Source: Mugil cephalus
Taxonomy: Eukaryota > Chordata > Actinopteri > Mugiliformes > Mugilidae
Direction: 5' to 3'
NCBI RefSeq assembly: GCF_022458985.1
Contig: NC_061785.1
Location: 410,001-474,000, forward strand
DNA length: 64,000 bases
Below the pieces are notes generated by a model. It did not search any database. It was not told the DNA's origin and saw nothing but the letters and a program-made list of their open reading frames with translations. The translations under genes were made by a program, and so were the position numbers. Numbering within the stretch: position 1 is the first letter of the stretch; each line of letters begins with the position of its first letter. Positions 48,326-60,015 of this stretch are shown one piece after another.

Positions 48326-49017
48326 GTTCAGGGTCACAAATTCCCGGGTGTTGACCTCAACAATAAACTGGACTGGACACACAACATTAACACCCTGTAC
48401 AGGAACCGAGTCGTCTTCACCTGCAGAGAAGGCTGAGGTCCTTTGGACTGTGCAGGTCACTGCTCAGGACCTTCTGTGACTCTGGTGTCTTCTGCCGTCC
48501 TGTGCAGTGGTCTGCTGGGGGACGGGGAGCTCAGAGAGGGACAGGAAGAGACTCTGTCCTGGACGGATCTCTGGACTCCATGGAGGAGGATGTTGGCCAA
48601 GCTGACATCAATCATGGTCAACCCCTCTCACCCACTGCTACCAGGAACGCTACCACAGGTCCTTCATCCCAACAGCACCAGCCTGAGTCAACAATAACCC
48701 AAACCTTAGACTTGTCTTTCAGACCTGTTTTGTCCTCTTTACAGATTTTTGTGCTGCCTGTCTGCACTAATTACCTCACTGTCCATGTTTCCAATCTTAG
48801 TAATTATATTCCTTTTTTTTTTTAGCTTTTCTTTAGTTCCCTACCCACATTGTATATACTGACTGTATACTGTGTGCTGTTTTTTTTTGTACATTTTGTA
48901 TATTCTTTCAAATTTGATATTGTCTTTTGTTTTTTCGTTAATATATTTCTTATGTAATTCTCTGCTACTGTGACAAGGAAATTTCCCATATGTGGAATAA
49001 ATAAATGTTCTCTTATA
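48326..49017 (+). pseudogene. Older Jockey-superfamily LINE 3' relic, unit B, split
   Basis: Continuation of the host LINE relic; its short left part lies at about 45040-45084. It retains SSAVLCSGLLGDGELREGQE and MLAKLTSIMVNPSHPLL and the CTGTGACAAGGAAATTTCCC tail. It is interrupted by the minus-strand LINE. Confidence 0.78.
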
Positions 49018-49262
49018 TCTAATGTTATTCATATTTAACCAGTGCAAACAAACCGCCATCCGTTCTACAGCCACCTACGGTGCATCCTGGCACCGCTCGT
49101 CACTGGCGGTAAAAGCGTCGAAGACATTGGATGAGGGTAGGGGGTGTGATTGTATATCTGTCCATATGTGTGTGTCTGTGTGGGCCTGGAGAGTCGCTTC
49201 GCCTAGAATCACAATCTTGGTGCCTCAGTCCAGAGACGACCTTGATCGTGTCCCAAACAGAG

Positions 49263-49754
49263 TCAACTATCAGCAGGTGTCTGTGGGAGTGGGGCAGGAA
49301 AACAAGAGCGTCTCACTGCAATGATCTTCAGGGGAGTTGTTGTTCCAGCAGCAGCCTTGGCCGAGGCCAGTGCTGTGTGAGGGCGCCAAAACCAGATAAG
49401 ACTGGGACTGTTTGGTCTTGGTGCGAGTAGACGCATTCGTTTGCACGACTGCTCTGTTTGTCCATTCTGGCCTCTGAATCGTTCCATTTCCCTTTGCAAA
49501 GCCGAAAGCTTCTCCAAGATGTTATCCATGTTGTGGTTCAAGTTCTGAATAGCCACAGTCTGAGCGCCAACAGCTCTGCCCATCGCTCCAATCATCCCGG
49601 GCAGCTTCATGGGGCTTTGGACAGCTGTCATCGTTCTTTGATTTCCTCGATTAATCAGGGCAATGCCTGATCCAATCAGCAAAAGACCTGTGATCATGGT
49701 TCTGAATAGATAGATGTCTTCAATGTCCTCCATGGAAAGAGCCGCCAGACACAC
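49263..49754 (-). CDS. Unrecognised membrane/coiled-coil ORF, unit B, altered both ends
   Basis: Same core as the A copy (MEDIEDIYLF, TMITGLLLIGSGIALI, IQNLNHNMDNILEKLSALQ). The codon that ends A and C is replaced, so this frame runs about 60 codons further, to TPADS. The region upstream is removed by a deletion that joins CCACCTCTCCCA to ATTTCCGATATC (49771), so the longer N-terminus of A and C is gone. It begins at or before MCLAALSMED. Function unknown. Confidence 0.35.
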   Translation of the reverse strand: MCLAALSMEDIEDIYLFRTMITGLLLIGSGIALINRGNQRTMTAVQSPMKLPGMIGAMGRAVGAQTVAIQNLNHNMDNILEKLSALQREMERFRGQNGQTEQSCKRMRLLAPRPNSPSLIWFWRPHTALASAKAAAGTTTPLKIIAVRRSCFPAPLPQTPADS

Positions 49755-49771
49755 GACCCGCCACCTCTCCC

Positions 49772-50016
49772 AATTTCCGATATCAACTGATATGGTACCG
49801 ATATATGCAGGCGTTTTCCTGTTTTTTTTTTCGCCCAGACTAAGTGTTAGTGAGTAAGCAACCTGTTAGCCACACTAGCTACACTCTGGTTACGCAATAT
49901 AGCAATTTTTTATTTATTTTTTATTTTTTATTGGGATTATACAACAATTACCAACAAAATAAAACGTATAATTAAATATATTCATGTTGATGGACATTTT
50001 GTCTCAAAATCTAAAG
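49772..50016. mobile_element. hAT-like element, internal part, at the B/C junction
   Basis: The first 35 or so bases of the element are lost in the B-specific deletion. It ends at the same TCTAAAG|TTGATC junction as in A. Confidence 0.82.
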
Positions 50017-50070
50017 TTGATCTTTATTCTAATCTCCAGAGATCACCACGGTGCTGGAGACACTTTAAGA

Positions 50071-50983
50071 CAGGGCTGGGAATTGATTTCTACAAGGGCC
50101 ACTTGCAAAATCTGAATTGTGTTGGAGGCCAAACCAAACTATAACTTTAACGTAGTTCTGCTCAATATTCATTTTCTGCCATTGTAAAAAGCAGTAAATT
50201 ATACATGTTGATAAGCTGCTACTGGTAATCAGACACATAAGAATATTCTGTGAATAGAGTTTTGCTGTAGGTTGAAGAGGAAAATGAAACACAATCGATC
50301 TGGAGTTTTGGATAAAACACATTCGAATGTTGGAAACTTTGTCCTCTTTGTAAAACGTCAGTGAACCAAGAAGTGACCATGTAGCTACATGAATTATTTT
50401 CTGTATCTCAATAAAGCTCAATAAATGTTTAACCCTTTAAGACCTGAATGTCCGTCTGCCCACAAAGAGAAGCTTGCTGTATTTGAATTACCATAAATCC
50501 CCGATGGATAATATTCTAGTTGCGCTTTCTAGAAAAAACGCTGCCATTACGGTAATGATGCTGCTGTGGCTGCAGGTTGGAGAGCAACGATCACGGAGCC
50601 TCAGCAAGAGAGACTTGTTTGGAGGAATTTGTTGGTAAAAACAAAGTTAGTTATACCCTTGAGATGTCACAAAGGTCTTCCAGGCAAAAGCACAACTAAC
50701 CAGTGTTCACTCACAATGAATATTATCAATAGCGCAAACTACTGTGACTTACGGTAATTTATAATTAGATGCTTTGACGGATGCCAGCGATCCGTTCAGG
50801 CTTTTGAGGGTTAATAGATGATAAGAAGCTGTTTCAATCTTACTTTTTGAAGAATTAACGAACTAACAGCATCATGATGTAAATAACACATCATGGCTCA
50901 AAATAAAATAAACACAGTCGTATTGCATGAACAGAATAAATACTTGTTCATCTGTGATTATGACTGACAGACCGCGGGCCAGA
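50071..50983. mobile_element. hAT-like non-autonomous repeat, unit C
   Basis: Same as 124-1056. The right end departs from A after GACCGCGGGCCAGA, where a C-specific block starts. Confidence 0.5.
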
Positions 50984-51289
50984 GACTTAAGACTCATGTG
51001 TGTCTTAGTATTCTTGCTTTATTCTAATTATAACATGAAATTGCCCTCGTTAATGAGTGTAGAGAAATAAACAGAGATCAATACAGCTGCACCTTTCAAT
51101 AGCTTCACTATCAGACTGTCATATGATGTTGTCAGTATTTGTGTTTATGTGGTGAGGTCAGTGATGGACGCCTTTCCAGCAGTTCCTGTCATCAACTTTG
51201 GGACATCCAGAAAGGAAATGGTAAAAGAAAGAAAACATGTGGGTGTGGAGATACTGAAAGCTTCAGGTTTACAGGAAAAACCAGACCAT

Positions 51290-51311
51290 ACACACACACA
51301 CACACACACAC
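51290..51311. repeat. (CA)n short tract
   Basis: Eleven CA units followed by interrupted CACAAACGCACAAACACACA. Confidence 0.9.
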
Positions 51312-51423
51312 AAACGCACAAACACACAGGTAACTTTGTGTTATTACAGTTACAAATACACTGAGGAAGAGTAGTAGGATGTACAAACATGCCCGCAAAA
51401 GCGCGCATTACTCTCTCACACAC

Positions 51424-51612
51424 AGGCTAACTGTGCTAACTGTGCTAACCGTATGCTAACTGTGCTAAATGTAGGCTAACTATGCTAACCGTAAGCTAAC
51501 TGTGTTAAATGTGAGTTAAGTGTGCTAACTGCAGGTTAACTGTGCTCACTGTAAGCTAACTGTTCTAACCATGAGCTAATTGTGCTAAATGTAGGCAAAG
51601 TGTGCTAATTCC
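51424..51612. repeat. GCTAACTGTG minisatellite, unit C only
   Basis: Degenerate tandem units around GTAGGCTAACTGTGCTAA, alternating long and short spacings over about 190 bp. Confidence 0.85.
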
Positions 51613-52144
51613 CGTGTTGACAGAGACCCCCGGCATTAGCTCACATATCCCCTTCAAAATTTCCCAGAGGGAATTTTCTAGTAATTATCATTATTATTAT
51701 TGTTATTATTATTATTATTTGTTTTAATCTAACAGTCCAGTCTTACAGCTGGAATACTGAAAACAATATAGTATTATTGTGGTTTCTTATTGAAAAACAG
51801 GAAAAGAGCTTTTTGTGGGGGTTTAATATTAAATATAGGTCAAATATTAATTGGAAACAGGGAGTTTCTTTCTATTACTTTTTCCAACATCATGCGGAAA
51901 CGAACACAAATACTAGAGAATTGAAGGGGCTTTTATTCTGAAATTCCACAGCAGATTTGTTTTTAGTTAATTTATACTTTTATTAAATTGAAATTCATTC
52001 ACCATTAACCAATCAACAGCGTGCATGACTGACGCTTTTATTTTGAAGGGCTGTTTTTATATGCTCTTACGGTAACACTTCGATTGAGGACGAAGCGCAA
52101 AAGAGCACTGGTTAAAAACTGGTGAAACAGGTGGAACCTGATGT

Positions 52145-52613
52145 TGAGCTCAGATCTTTATCTTTCAGCCTTTATCAAAGCCACGCCTCCAACACATGAA
52201 TCATCCAATCAGCTGAGGCCGGTAAGAGGAAGGAACCAGGAAACAGTCTCCTCTGACTCTGACTGGGGGCGTTGACCAACAAGTACACAACATTCACATT
52301 AGACAAGTAGAAACTCTTCCTGATGAAATGCATTCTGGGATACCTGGCAGTACAAAGTACACACTAGATACCTCCTGATCCGTCCTGGTTAAAGCAGCCG
52401 GGACAAGAACACATCCAGGTGGTTCCTGATCAGATGGGACTTTGAACTGAACAAAACTTTAACACAAGAACTGAAGCTGATGAACTCCTGTGTCTCTGCT
52501 ACAGGTCAGACTGGTTTCAAAGTCACTCTGATGAGTTTTTACAACTAATGAGGGACAACGAGCAGCTTCTTCTCAACACATGAATCTGGAAAGTGTCTGG
52601 AAGTCGACCTGAG
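52145..52613 (+). promoter_or_regulatory. Putative NLR promoter and 5' untranslated exon, unit C
   Basis: Same conserved block as in A and B: GC-type box CCACGCCTCC, CCAAT at 52205-52209, and a non-coding exon end at 52613 before GTGAGAAAC. Confidence 0.4.
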
Positions 52614-53457
52614 GTGAGAAACCTGGAAATGTTTAACTGGATCACTCTGATCATGTTGTGTTGTACATTTACACTTCAAATGTTTCCTGATGCTGATTTC
52701 AAATATCTATCAGATACTACCAGGTATTATTCCAGAGTTTACCTTTAATCTGTCAACCAGAGACAGTTTGACAAGTCTCAAATATCTTAAACAACCTTTA
52801 AAAACTTATGGTTCAGGAGTTTAGTTGTGTCTGAGTCACGTGTTCTCATCAACGCTGCTACACATCCAGGAGGTCACATGATCATCAAAACCATGAAGAG
52901 AAATAAAGATAAAGACACAACCTGATTTATTGTCACCACTGTTAAACCAATAAAAGACTTTCTGGTTCAGCTGTGGAACCACAATAATCTGGATCCACAT
53001 TAGAACAAATAAACATCTGTCCCAAGAAAACTTCAATCATTTTAGAGTTTGGATCAAATCAGATCAGATCAAACACTTGAAGTAGAAATGATAAATATCA
53101 GAGTCGTAACCATTTCTTCATATTTATTTCATTTAAAGTTGGGTTTTAAATGTGTTATTTTGACCCTGTAAAGACAATTTTAAGGTTTTAAAGTTAATAT
53201 TTTGATTGTAACAGATCTGAGTCACTGAAAACTTCCAGATGAAACACAATTATTATATTCTAACATTCTGAATTCATTAGTTTCTATTTAAGGTAAATAT
53301 GTCATGGATGTACAGATTCCAAACTTCCACCATTTTAAAATATAACAGAGTAGAAAGTATTGAGAGGCCTTCACTATCTGAAGACTTTACTGTGTTGTAG
53401 GTTTCATCTTAAATGGTTCTAATGGTCTCTTCCAGTTTGGCTCTGAGTGTCTAAGTG

Positions 53458-53706
53458 TCAGTGCAGAGTGTGAAGACACTCCAGTGTTGTCTTGTCTCTT
53501 TGTTTGGGGTCATTGTGGAGCTGAAAGGTGAACCATGGTCCCAGTCTCAGGTTTTCTTCAAGGACATCTCTGTATTTGGCTGAATTCATCCTTCCTTCAC
53601 TTCTGACCAGTCTCCCATAGCATGATGCTGAGAAGCAGCCCCACAGCATCACTATGAAAGATGTGACTGACAGAAATGATTCTTCCATTTCCAGGATTGA
53701 TTGTTG
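53458..53706 (-). pseudogene. Tc1/mariner transposase fragment, unit C
   Basis: Same relic as in A and B. Here the frame continues further, with [19 protein letters not shown], giving the clearest Tc1 wording of the three copies. Confidence 0.78.
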
Positions 53707-53805
53707 TCTCTTAGAGAGCCTTTATAATGTAGCATGTGATGACTGGTTCAGAGCTGTTTCTAAGGAACATGTCAGCTTGTTAAAATGTGTGTCCTGTGTT
53801 TAAAG

Positions 53806-54129
53806 GAAGACCAAAGACTCTCCTGTATCCAGCTGTGTCCATGGAGACTGAGCGGTCTAAGGCTCCACCTGTTGACTCCAAACATGGACAGCAGTCTGCT
53901 GATCCAGGGTAAGAAATCTAAACTGATGCTGCATCAAGTATTGAACACATTCTAGCAGCAGGAGACATAAAGACACATTCATCCATCAGATGGTGTTTCT
54001 ATCATCCTCCTGTGTCAACTCATTTGTTCTGTGAAGGCTTCTAGTTGTTGGCTCTTGGTTTGGACCCAGGTGTCATCCACATATCTGAAGCAGGTGTTGT
54101 TCTCTTGAAGGAGCTCAATGCTCTGCTTT
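53806..54129 (+). CDS. NLRC3-like NLR, unit C: first coding exon, rest in gap
   Basis: Exon 53806-53908 (ATG at 53841, MSETERS-type module ending DPG, here [18 protein letters not shown]) is followed by donor GTAAGAAATC. The next exons would fall inside the N run. The preserved promoter block and exon suggest a third NLR gene, but its coding state cannot be known from this window. Confidence 0.7.
54030..54129 (-). pseudogene. Penelope-like relic, unit C, cut by the gap
   Basis: Contains the part after the YVDD box. It matches A and B up to the first N. Confidence 0.55.
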
Positions 54130-54629
54130 NNNNNNNNNNNNNNNNNNNNNNNNNNNNNNNNNNNNNNNNNNNNNNNNNNNNNNNNNNNNNNNNNNNNNNN
54201 NNNNNNNNNNNNNNNNNNNNNNNNNNNNNNNNNNNNNNNNNNNNNNNNNNNNNNNNNNNNNNNNNNNNNNNNNNNNNNNNNNNNNNNNNNNNNNNNNNNN
54301 NNNNNNNNNNNNNNNNNNNNNNNNNNNNNNNNNNNNNNNNNNNNNNNNNNNNNNNNNNNNNNNNNNNNNNNNNNNNNNNNNNNNNNNNNNNNNNNNNNNN
54401 NNNNNNNNNNNNNNNNNNNNNNNNNNNNNNNNNNNNNNNNNNNNNNNNNNNNNNNNNNNNNNNNNNNNNNNNNNNNNNNNNNNNNNNNNNNNNNNNNNNN
54501 NNNNNNNNNNNNNNNNNNNNNNNNNNNNNNNNNNNNNNNNNNNNNNNNNNNNNNNNNNNNNNNNNNNNNNNNNNNNNNNNNNNNNNNNNNNNNNNNNNNN
54601 NNNNNNNNNNNNNNNNNNNNNNNNNNNNN
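54130..54629. other. Assembly gap of exactly 500 N
   Basis: A round-number placeholder. Flanks correspond to 3089 and about 21829 in unit A and to about 27157 and 44762 in unit B, so the missing piece is probably 17-19 kb and includes most of an NLR gene. Confidence 0.95.
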
Positions 54630-54953
54630 TAATTATCCATCAAACATTTATCGACAGCAGATGTATGTATGTCTCTCTTTATATGGATGCCTGCAGTACC
54701 CGCCTGCCACCAGCAGGAGGAGTGATGCTCCACCAAACTCAACCTGTGTGTGTGTGTGAGGGGGTTTGTAGTACATTGTGGGGACCAGTTTCTCGTTGAT
54801 CACTGATGTTGTGAGGACATGCTGTTTTTTTGTGACCTGGTTTTAGGTTAAACGTCACAGTCTCCCCCTGGTGGTGATGGTAATAAACTACCTCAGTAGT
54901 CACAGTCTGCCAGCAAAACAAGGGAGGTGGTGATCGACACTGAAGCGGTGAAT

Positions 54954-57900
54954 CAAGAATCAAGAATCAAGAATCTTTATTGTCATTATGCAAGGCACAA
55001 CGAAATTCTGTTCAGCAGCTCTTGGTATAAATGTACAGACCTGAGATATATAAATAATATAAATATAAAATAGAATAACAAGTTAAAATAAAAAATAGAA
55101 TTTAAGAATAAAATGAGATGAGAGGTAGTAGTGCAATCAAGGATATTTAAAGTGACCAGTATGAATATTGCATGTATAGCAGCATGTTTAGACAAGGTGC
55201 AGTGCAGTATCAGAGTCTATCTGGCATCTGCAGGGGTTTAATGCTCAGCCTCTGGATGGGGGGGTATGTGAGGAGATGGGGTGATGGATTTCACAGCTCT
55301 GGGGAAGAAGCTGTGTCTCAGTCTGTTTGTGTTGGTCTTTATATTCCTGAACCTCTTCCTGGAGGGAAGAGGCACAAACAGTTCGTGGCCTGGGTGGGTG
55401 GGGTCTGCAGCTATACGGCCAGCCCTCCTTTGGACCCGGCTGTCATATATTGAGTCCAGGTGTGGGAGAGGACTCCCAAACAATCCCCTGTGCGGTTTTC
55501 ACCACCCGGGCCAAGTCCTTCCTGTCCTGTACAGTGCAGCTCCCATACCACACTGTTGCACTCAGACAGAGGATGCTCTCTATTGTGGCTCTGTAGAAGT
55601 TTGTCAGAAGCTGAGAGGAGAGTCCAGTCCTTTTCAGCTTCCTGAGGAAGAAGAGCCTTTGTTGGGCCTTCTTCACCAGGTGAGATGTATGCGTGGACCA
55701 AGTGAGGTCAGATGTGATGTGGATGCCAAGGAACTTGATGTTGTCCACCCGCTCCACCTCCTCCCCATGAATGAGGAGAGGGGTGTGTTCCTTCCTCCTG
55801 GATCTCCTGAAGTCCACGATGGTCTTGCTGGTGTTCAGGACAAGGTTGTTGTCTGAACACCATCCTGTCGGGTGCTGGATCTCCTCTCTGTAGTGAGTCT
55901 CGTCGTTGTCCGATATGAGACCCACTACGGTGGTGTCATCTGCAAACTTCACAACCATGTTTGTGGGGTGAACGGCAGTGCAGTCATGTATGAAGAGGGT
56001 GAAGAGGGCCGGGCTGAGCACACATCCCTGCGGTTGTCCCTGTGCTCAGGACCAGTGTAGATGATGTACGGTCCCCAATTCTCACCACTTGTGGCCTGTG
56101 GGTGAGAAAGTCTCTAATCCATGAGCACAGAGAGGCAGACAGTCCAAGGTTGTGGAGTTTCAGCGTCAGTTTGTCTGGGATCACAGTGTTGAAAGCTGAG
56201 CTGAAATCCACAAATAACATCCTGACGTAGGTGTTAGGATGCTCCAGGTGAGTCAGGGCCGTGTGCAGTGCTAATGAGACTGCGTCCTCTGTCGATCGGT
56301 TCTCCCTGTAGGCGAACTGATGTCTGTCCAGAGTAGCAGGGATAACGTCCTTGATGTGACTTAAGACCATCCTCTCAAAGCACTTCATGATTACCGGTGT
56401 TAAAGCAACAGGACGGTAATCGTTGAGGCAGGTGACAGCGGATTTTTTTGGCACCGGCACAATGATGGAGGACTTGAGGCAGACAGGAACTGAAGCGAGC
56501 TGCAGGGACAGGTTGAAAATGTCCAGGAAGACTCCAGCCAGCTGATGGGCACACAGCTTCAGGACCCGACCTGACACCTTATCTGGTCCTGCAGCTTTGC
56601 TGATGTTGATCCTCCTCAGCGTGGCGCTGACCTGGTGTTGCTGCAGGACGAGGGGCTGGGGCTGCTCCTCTGGCTGTGGAGGTTGGACAGTCTCTCTGCT
56701 GCCAGGTGTGTCGAAGCGTGCAAAGAAACTGTTTAAAGTGTCAGGCAGAAGGGGGTCGTGGTTGAACTGCTGGTTGCTGTTCCTGTAGTCTGTTATGGTT
56801 CTGATGCCTCTCCACATTTCACGTGGGTTGTTGTCGGTGAAGTGCTCCTCGATGCGCTGTTTGTATCTGTGTTTGGCCTGCTGGATGCCCTTCTTCAGCT
56901 CCCTCCGGGCCCTGCTATAGGCCAGCCTGTCACCTGACCTGTAGGCTGCGTCTCTAGCTTTGAGTAGAGACCGCACTGTGCTGTCACACCATGGTTTCTG
57001 GTTGGGAAACACCTTGATGGACTTTGTGGGTAGGACAGCATCAGTGCAGAACTGCACATAGTCCAGGACGGATGATGTGTAGGCCTCCAGGTCTGAGCCA
57101 TCTTTGAACACTTCCCAGTCAGTGAGTTCAAAACAGTCCTGTAGTGCTGAAGAAGCCTCCTCAGTCCATACCTGAACTGTTTTGGTGGTTGGTTTTGTCC
57201 TGTGGATCAGAGGTTTGTATGCTGGTATCAGCTGCACGCAGATGTGGTCAGATGAGCCCAGGTGAGGAGCTGCTGCAGCCTTGTAAGCTCCTGAGATGTT
57301 GCAGTAAACTTGATCCAGTGTGTTATTGTCTCTGGTTGGAAAGTGTATGGACTTGTAGAATTTTGGAAGCACTGCTTTGAGATTCACATGATTGAAGTCT
57401 CCAGCCACAATCACAGCTGCCTCTGGGTTGGAGTTCATCTGCCTGCTGATCAGACAGTACAGCTCCTCTAGCGCTAGCTTAGCGTTAGCCCGCGGTGGAA
57501 TGTAAACAGCTATGATCAGGATGGAGCAGAACTCTCTCACCGTCTTGAATGGCCTGCATTTCACAGCCAGGTATTTCAGATCAGGTGTGCAGTGCGTTCC
57601 GATGACGTGAGTGGCTGTACACCAGGAGTTGTGTACGTAGAGCGCGAGTCCTCCACCTCTGGATTTAGTAGAGGCTGCAGTCCGGTCTGCTCGGAACAAA
57701 GAGCGTCCCGCCAGCTCCACCGCGGCGTCGGGTGTGTTGTTGTCCAGCCAGGTTTCCGTGATGACGGCCACACAGCTGTCCATCCTCCGCGAGACGATCC
57801 TCAGCCGAATCTCGTCCATTTTGTTGGCCAGTGATCGGACATTGGCGAGGAGAAGACTGGGAAGAGCCGGCCGGTGCGGGTTAGCATGTAGCCTAGCACG

Positions 57901-58188
57901 CACGCCGCTCCTCTTGCCCCGCTTCTGTTTACGGTGTCTCCTCCGTCTCCTAGGCCACAGAGGGGGGACGACGAGAGCCGTGGTGGTTCGCTGGATCTCT
58001 GGTGGAATGAAGTCCAGCTTGGGATTTGTATAAAGTTGGCAGTTCCTTCCAATATGCAATAACTCAGTCCTGCCGAACTGAATTAATGCCTCCAGTGACT
58101 GGAGCAACAGTGAAAAAACACACAAAAGCACGAATAAAACAAACCGAAGCCGAGAGCCCTGAGCCGCTGCGTACGTACGCGCCGCCAT
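54954..58188 (-). mobile_element. Jockey-superfamily LINE inserted in an older LINE, unit C
   Basis: Same insertion site, orientation and tail as in B. By eye about 17 differences over 3.24 kb separate the two, so they descend from one insertion followed by duplication. Confidence 0.88.
55238..58188 (-). pseudogene. LINE endonuclease-reverse transcriptase ORF, unit C copy, frameshifted late
   Basis: Open from [10 protein letters not shown] (ATG at 58188) for most of the protein, through endonuclease and RT to VLSTGT. An extra T near 56034 then shifts the frame just before the PQG motif. Further damage: an in-frame 9-base loss near 55821 removing KEV after LNTSKT, and an extra A near 55480. 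The B-copy nonsense codons are absent, so the two copies decayed independently. The ancestor was probably an active element at or shortly before the duplication. Confidence 0.88.
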
Positions 58189-58882
58189 GTTCAGGGTCAC
58201 AAATTCCCGGGTGTTGACCTCAACAATAAACTGGACTGGACACACAACATTAACACCCTGTACAGGAACCGAGTCGTCTTCACCTGCAGAGAAGGCTGAG
58301 GTCCTTTGGACTGTGCAGGTCACTGCTCAGGACCTTCTGTGACTCTGGTGTCTTCTGCCGTCCTGTGCAGTGGTCTGCTGGGGGACGGGGAGCTCAGAGA
58401 GGGACAGGAAGAGACTCTGTCCTGGACGGATCTCTGGACTCCATGGAGGAGGATGTTGGCCAAGCTGACATCAATCATGGTCAACCCCTCTCACCCACTG
58501 CTACCAGGAACGCTACCACAGGTCCTTCATCCCAACAGCACCAGCCTGAGTCAACAATAACCCAAACCTTAGACTTGTCTTTCAGACCTGTTTTGTCCTC
58601 TTTACAGATTTTTGTGCTGCCTGTCTGCACTAATTACCTCACTGTCCAAGTTTCCAATCTTACTAATTATATTCCTTTTTTTTTTTTTTTTAGCTTTTCT
58701 TTAATTCCCAACCCACATTGTATATACTGACTGTATACTGTGTGCTGTTTTTTTTTGTACATTTTGTATATTCTTTCAAATTTGATATTGTCTTTTGTTT
58801 TTTCGTTAATATATTTGTTATGTAATTCTCTGCTACTGTGACAAGGAAATTTCCCATATGTGGAATAAATAAATGTTCTCTT
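58189..58882 (+). pseudogene. Older Jockey-superfamily LINE 3' relic, unit C, split
   Basis: Same as 48326-49017, with its left stub at about 54905-54953. The poly-T stretch near 58676-58691 is longer than in A and B. Confidence 0.78.
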
Positions 58883-59316
58883 ATATCTAATGTTATTCAT
58901 ATTTAACCAGTGCAAACAAACCGCCATCCGTTCTACAGGCACCTACGGTGCATCCTGGCACCGCTCGTCACTGGCGGTAAAAGCGTCGAAGACATTGGAT
59001 GAGGGTAGGGGGTGTGATTGTATATCTGTCCATATGTATGTGTCTGTGTAGGTCTGGAGAGGCGCTTCACCTAGAATCACAATCTTGGTGCCTCAGTCCA
59101 GAGACGACCTTGATCTTGTCCCAAACAGAGTCAACTATCAGCAGGTGTCTGTGGGAGTGGGGCAGGAAAACAAGAGCGTCTCACTGCAATGATCTTCAGG
59201 GGAGTTGTTGTTCCAGCAGCAGCCTTGGCCGAGGCCAGAGCTGTGTGAGGGCACCAAAACCAGATAAGACTGGGACTGTTTGGTCCTGGTGCGAGTAGAC
59301 GCATTCTTTTGCACGA

Positions 59317-59760
59317 CTACACTATTTGTCCATTCTGGCCTCTGAATCGTTCCATTTCCTTTTGCAAAGCCGAAAGCTTCTCCAAGATGTTATCCATGTT
59401 GCGGTTCAAGTTCTGAATAGCCACAGTCTGAGCGCCAACAGCTCTGCCCATCGCTCCAATCATCCCGGGCAGCTTCATGGGGCTTTGGACAGCTGTCTCC
59501 GTTCTTTGATTTCCTCGATTAATCAGGGCAATGCCTAATCCAATCAGCAAAAGACCTGTGATCATGGTTCTGAATAGATAGATGTCTTCAATGTCCTCCA
59601 TGGAAAGAGCCGCCAGACACACGACCCGCCACCTCTCCCACGCCTCCATCCTGTAGCCAGATGTGAACGTTCGGGCAGGACAGTCCGGTTCCACCGAACC
59701 CAGGCTTCTCGTCGAAAAAATTGTGTCAATAGCGTTGAGAGACCAGATGATTAATTCCAT
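59317..59760 (-). CDS. Unrecognised membrane/coiled-coil ORF, unit C
   Basis: 147 codons from MELIIWSLNAIDTIF to GQIV. Core motifs are as in A (TMITGLLLIGLGIALI; IQNLNRNMDNILEKLSALQK). Differences from A are few, both silent and replacing, so coding selection cannot be judged by eye. The longer upstream frame of A is broken here by small indels. Confidence 0.4.
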   Translation of the reverse strand: MELIIWSLNAIDTIFSTRSLGSVEPDCPARTFTSGYRMEAWERWRVVCLAALSMEDIEDIYLFRTMITGLLLIGLGIALINRGNQRTETAVQSPMKLPGMIGAMGRAVGAQTVAIQNLNRNMDNILEKLSALQKEMERFRGQNGQIV

Positions 59761-60015
59761 GACTTTTTGTAGTTTGGAGAGCAGTGCAGAGAGAGTCTCT
59801 CAAAAGTATCGACAGGAGACAGACGAGACGAGAGGAGCAAAGCAGGGAAGGTAAGGGAGGAGAAATGTGACCGCCTTCATTGAAACCCAAAGCAAGAAGA
59901 GAAGAGTGTTCAACCACACTTTGAATTTTGTCCATCAGTGAGTTACGGTAATTCAAATATCACAAGCTTTTTTTTTAATGCGCAGGCAGATATTCAGGTA
60001 TTAAAGGGTTAAAAC

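Larger units (their letters stand above)
24389..50016. repeat. Tandem segmental duplication, unit B (about 25.6 kb)
   Basis: Starts and ends at the same breakpoints as unit A. It is the only complete unit with an apparently intact NLR. Private changes include loss of about 280 bp near 25214 (present in A), a GTCGTCGTGTTGAAAGTGAA insertion near 25846, a long NLR intron (31106-33232), loss of the right subterminal zone of the TIR transposon near 36960, and a deletion at 49771. Confidence 0.93.
50984..52144. other. C-specific block upstream of the NLR promoter
   Basis: About 1.15 kb with no counterpart in A or B. It contains a short CA tract, a GCTAAC-type minisatellite and AT-rich sequence with ATT repeats near 51690. 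No gene recognised. It sits directly upstream of the promoter block and so could alter regulation of the C gene. Confidence 0.55.

Noticed and set aside
47729..48354. Plus-strand frames opposite the LINE ORF
   Set aside because: They are antisense shadows of the endonuclease domain of the minus-strand LINE, repeated in the C copy.
54041..54759. Long frames across the N run
   Set aside because: They are produced by unknown bases and have no meaning.
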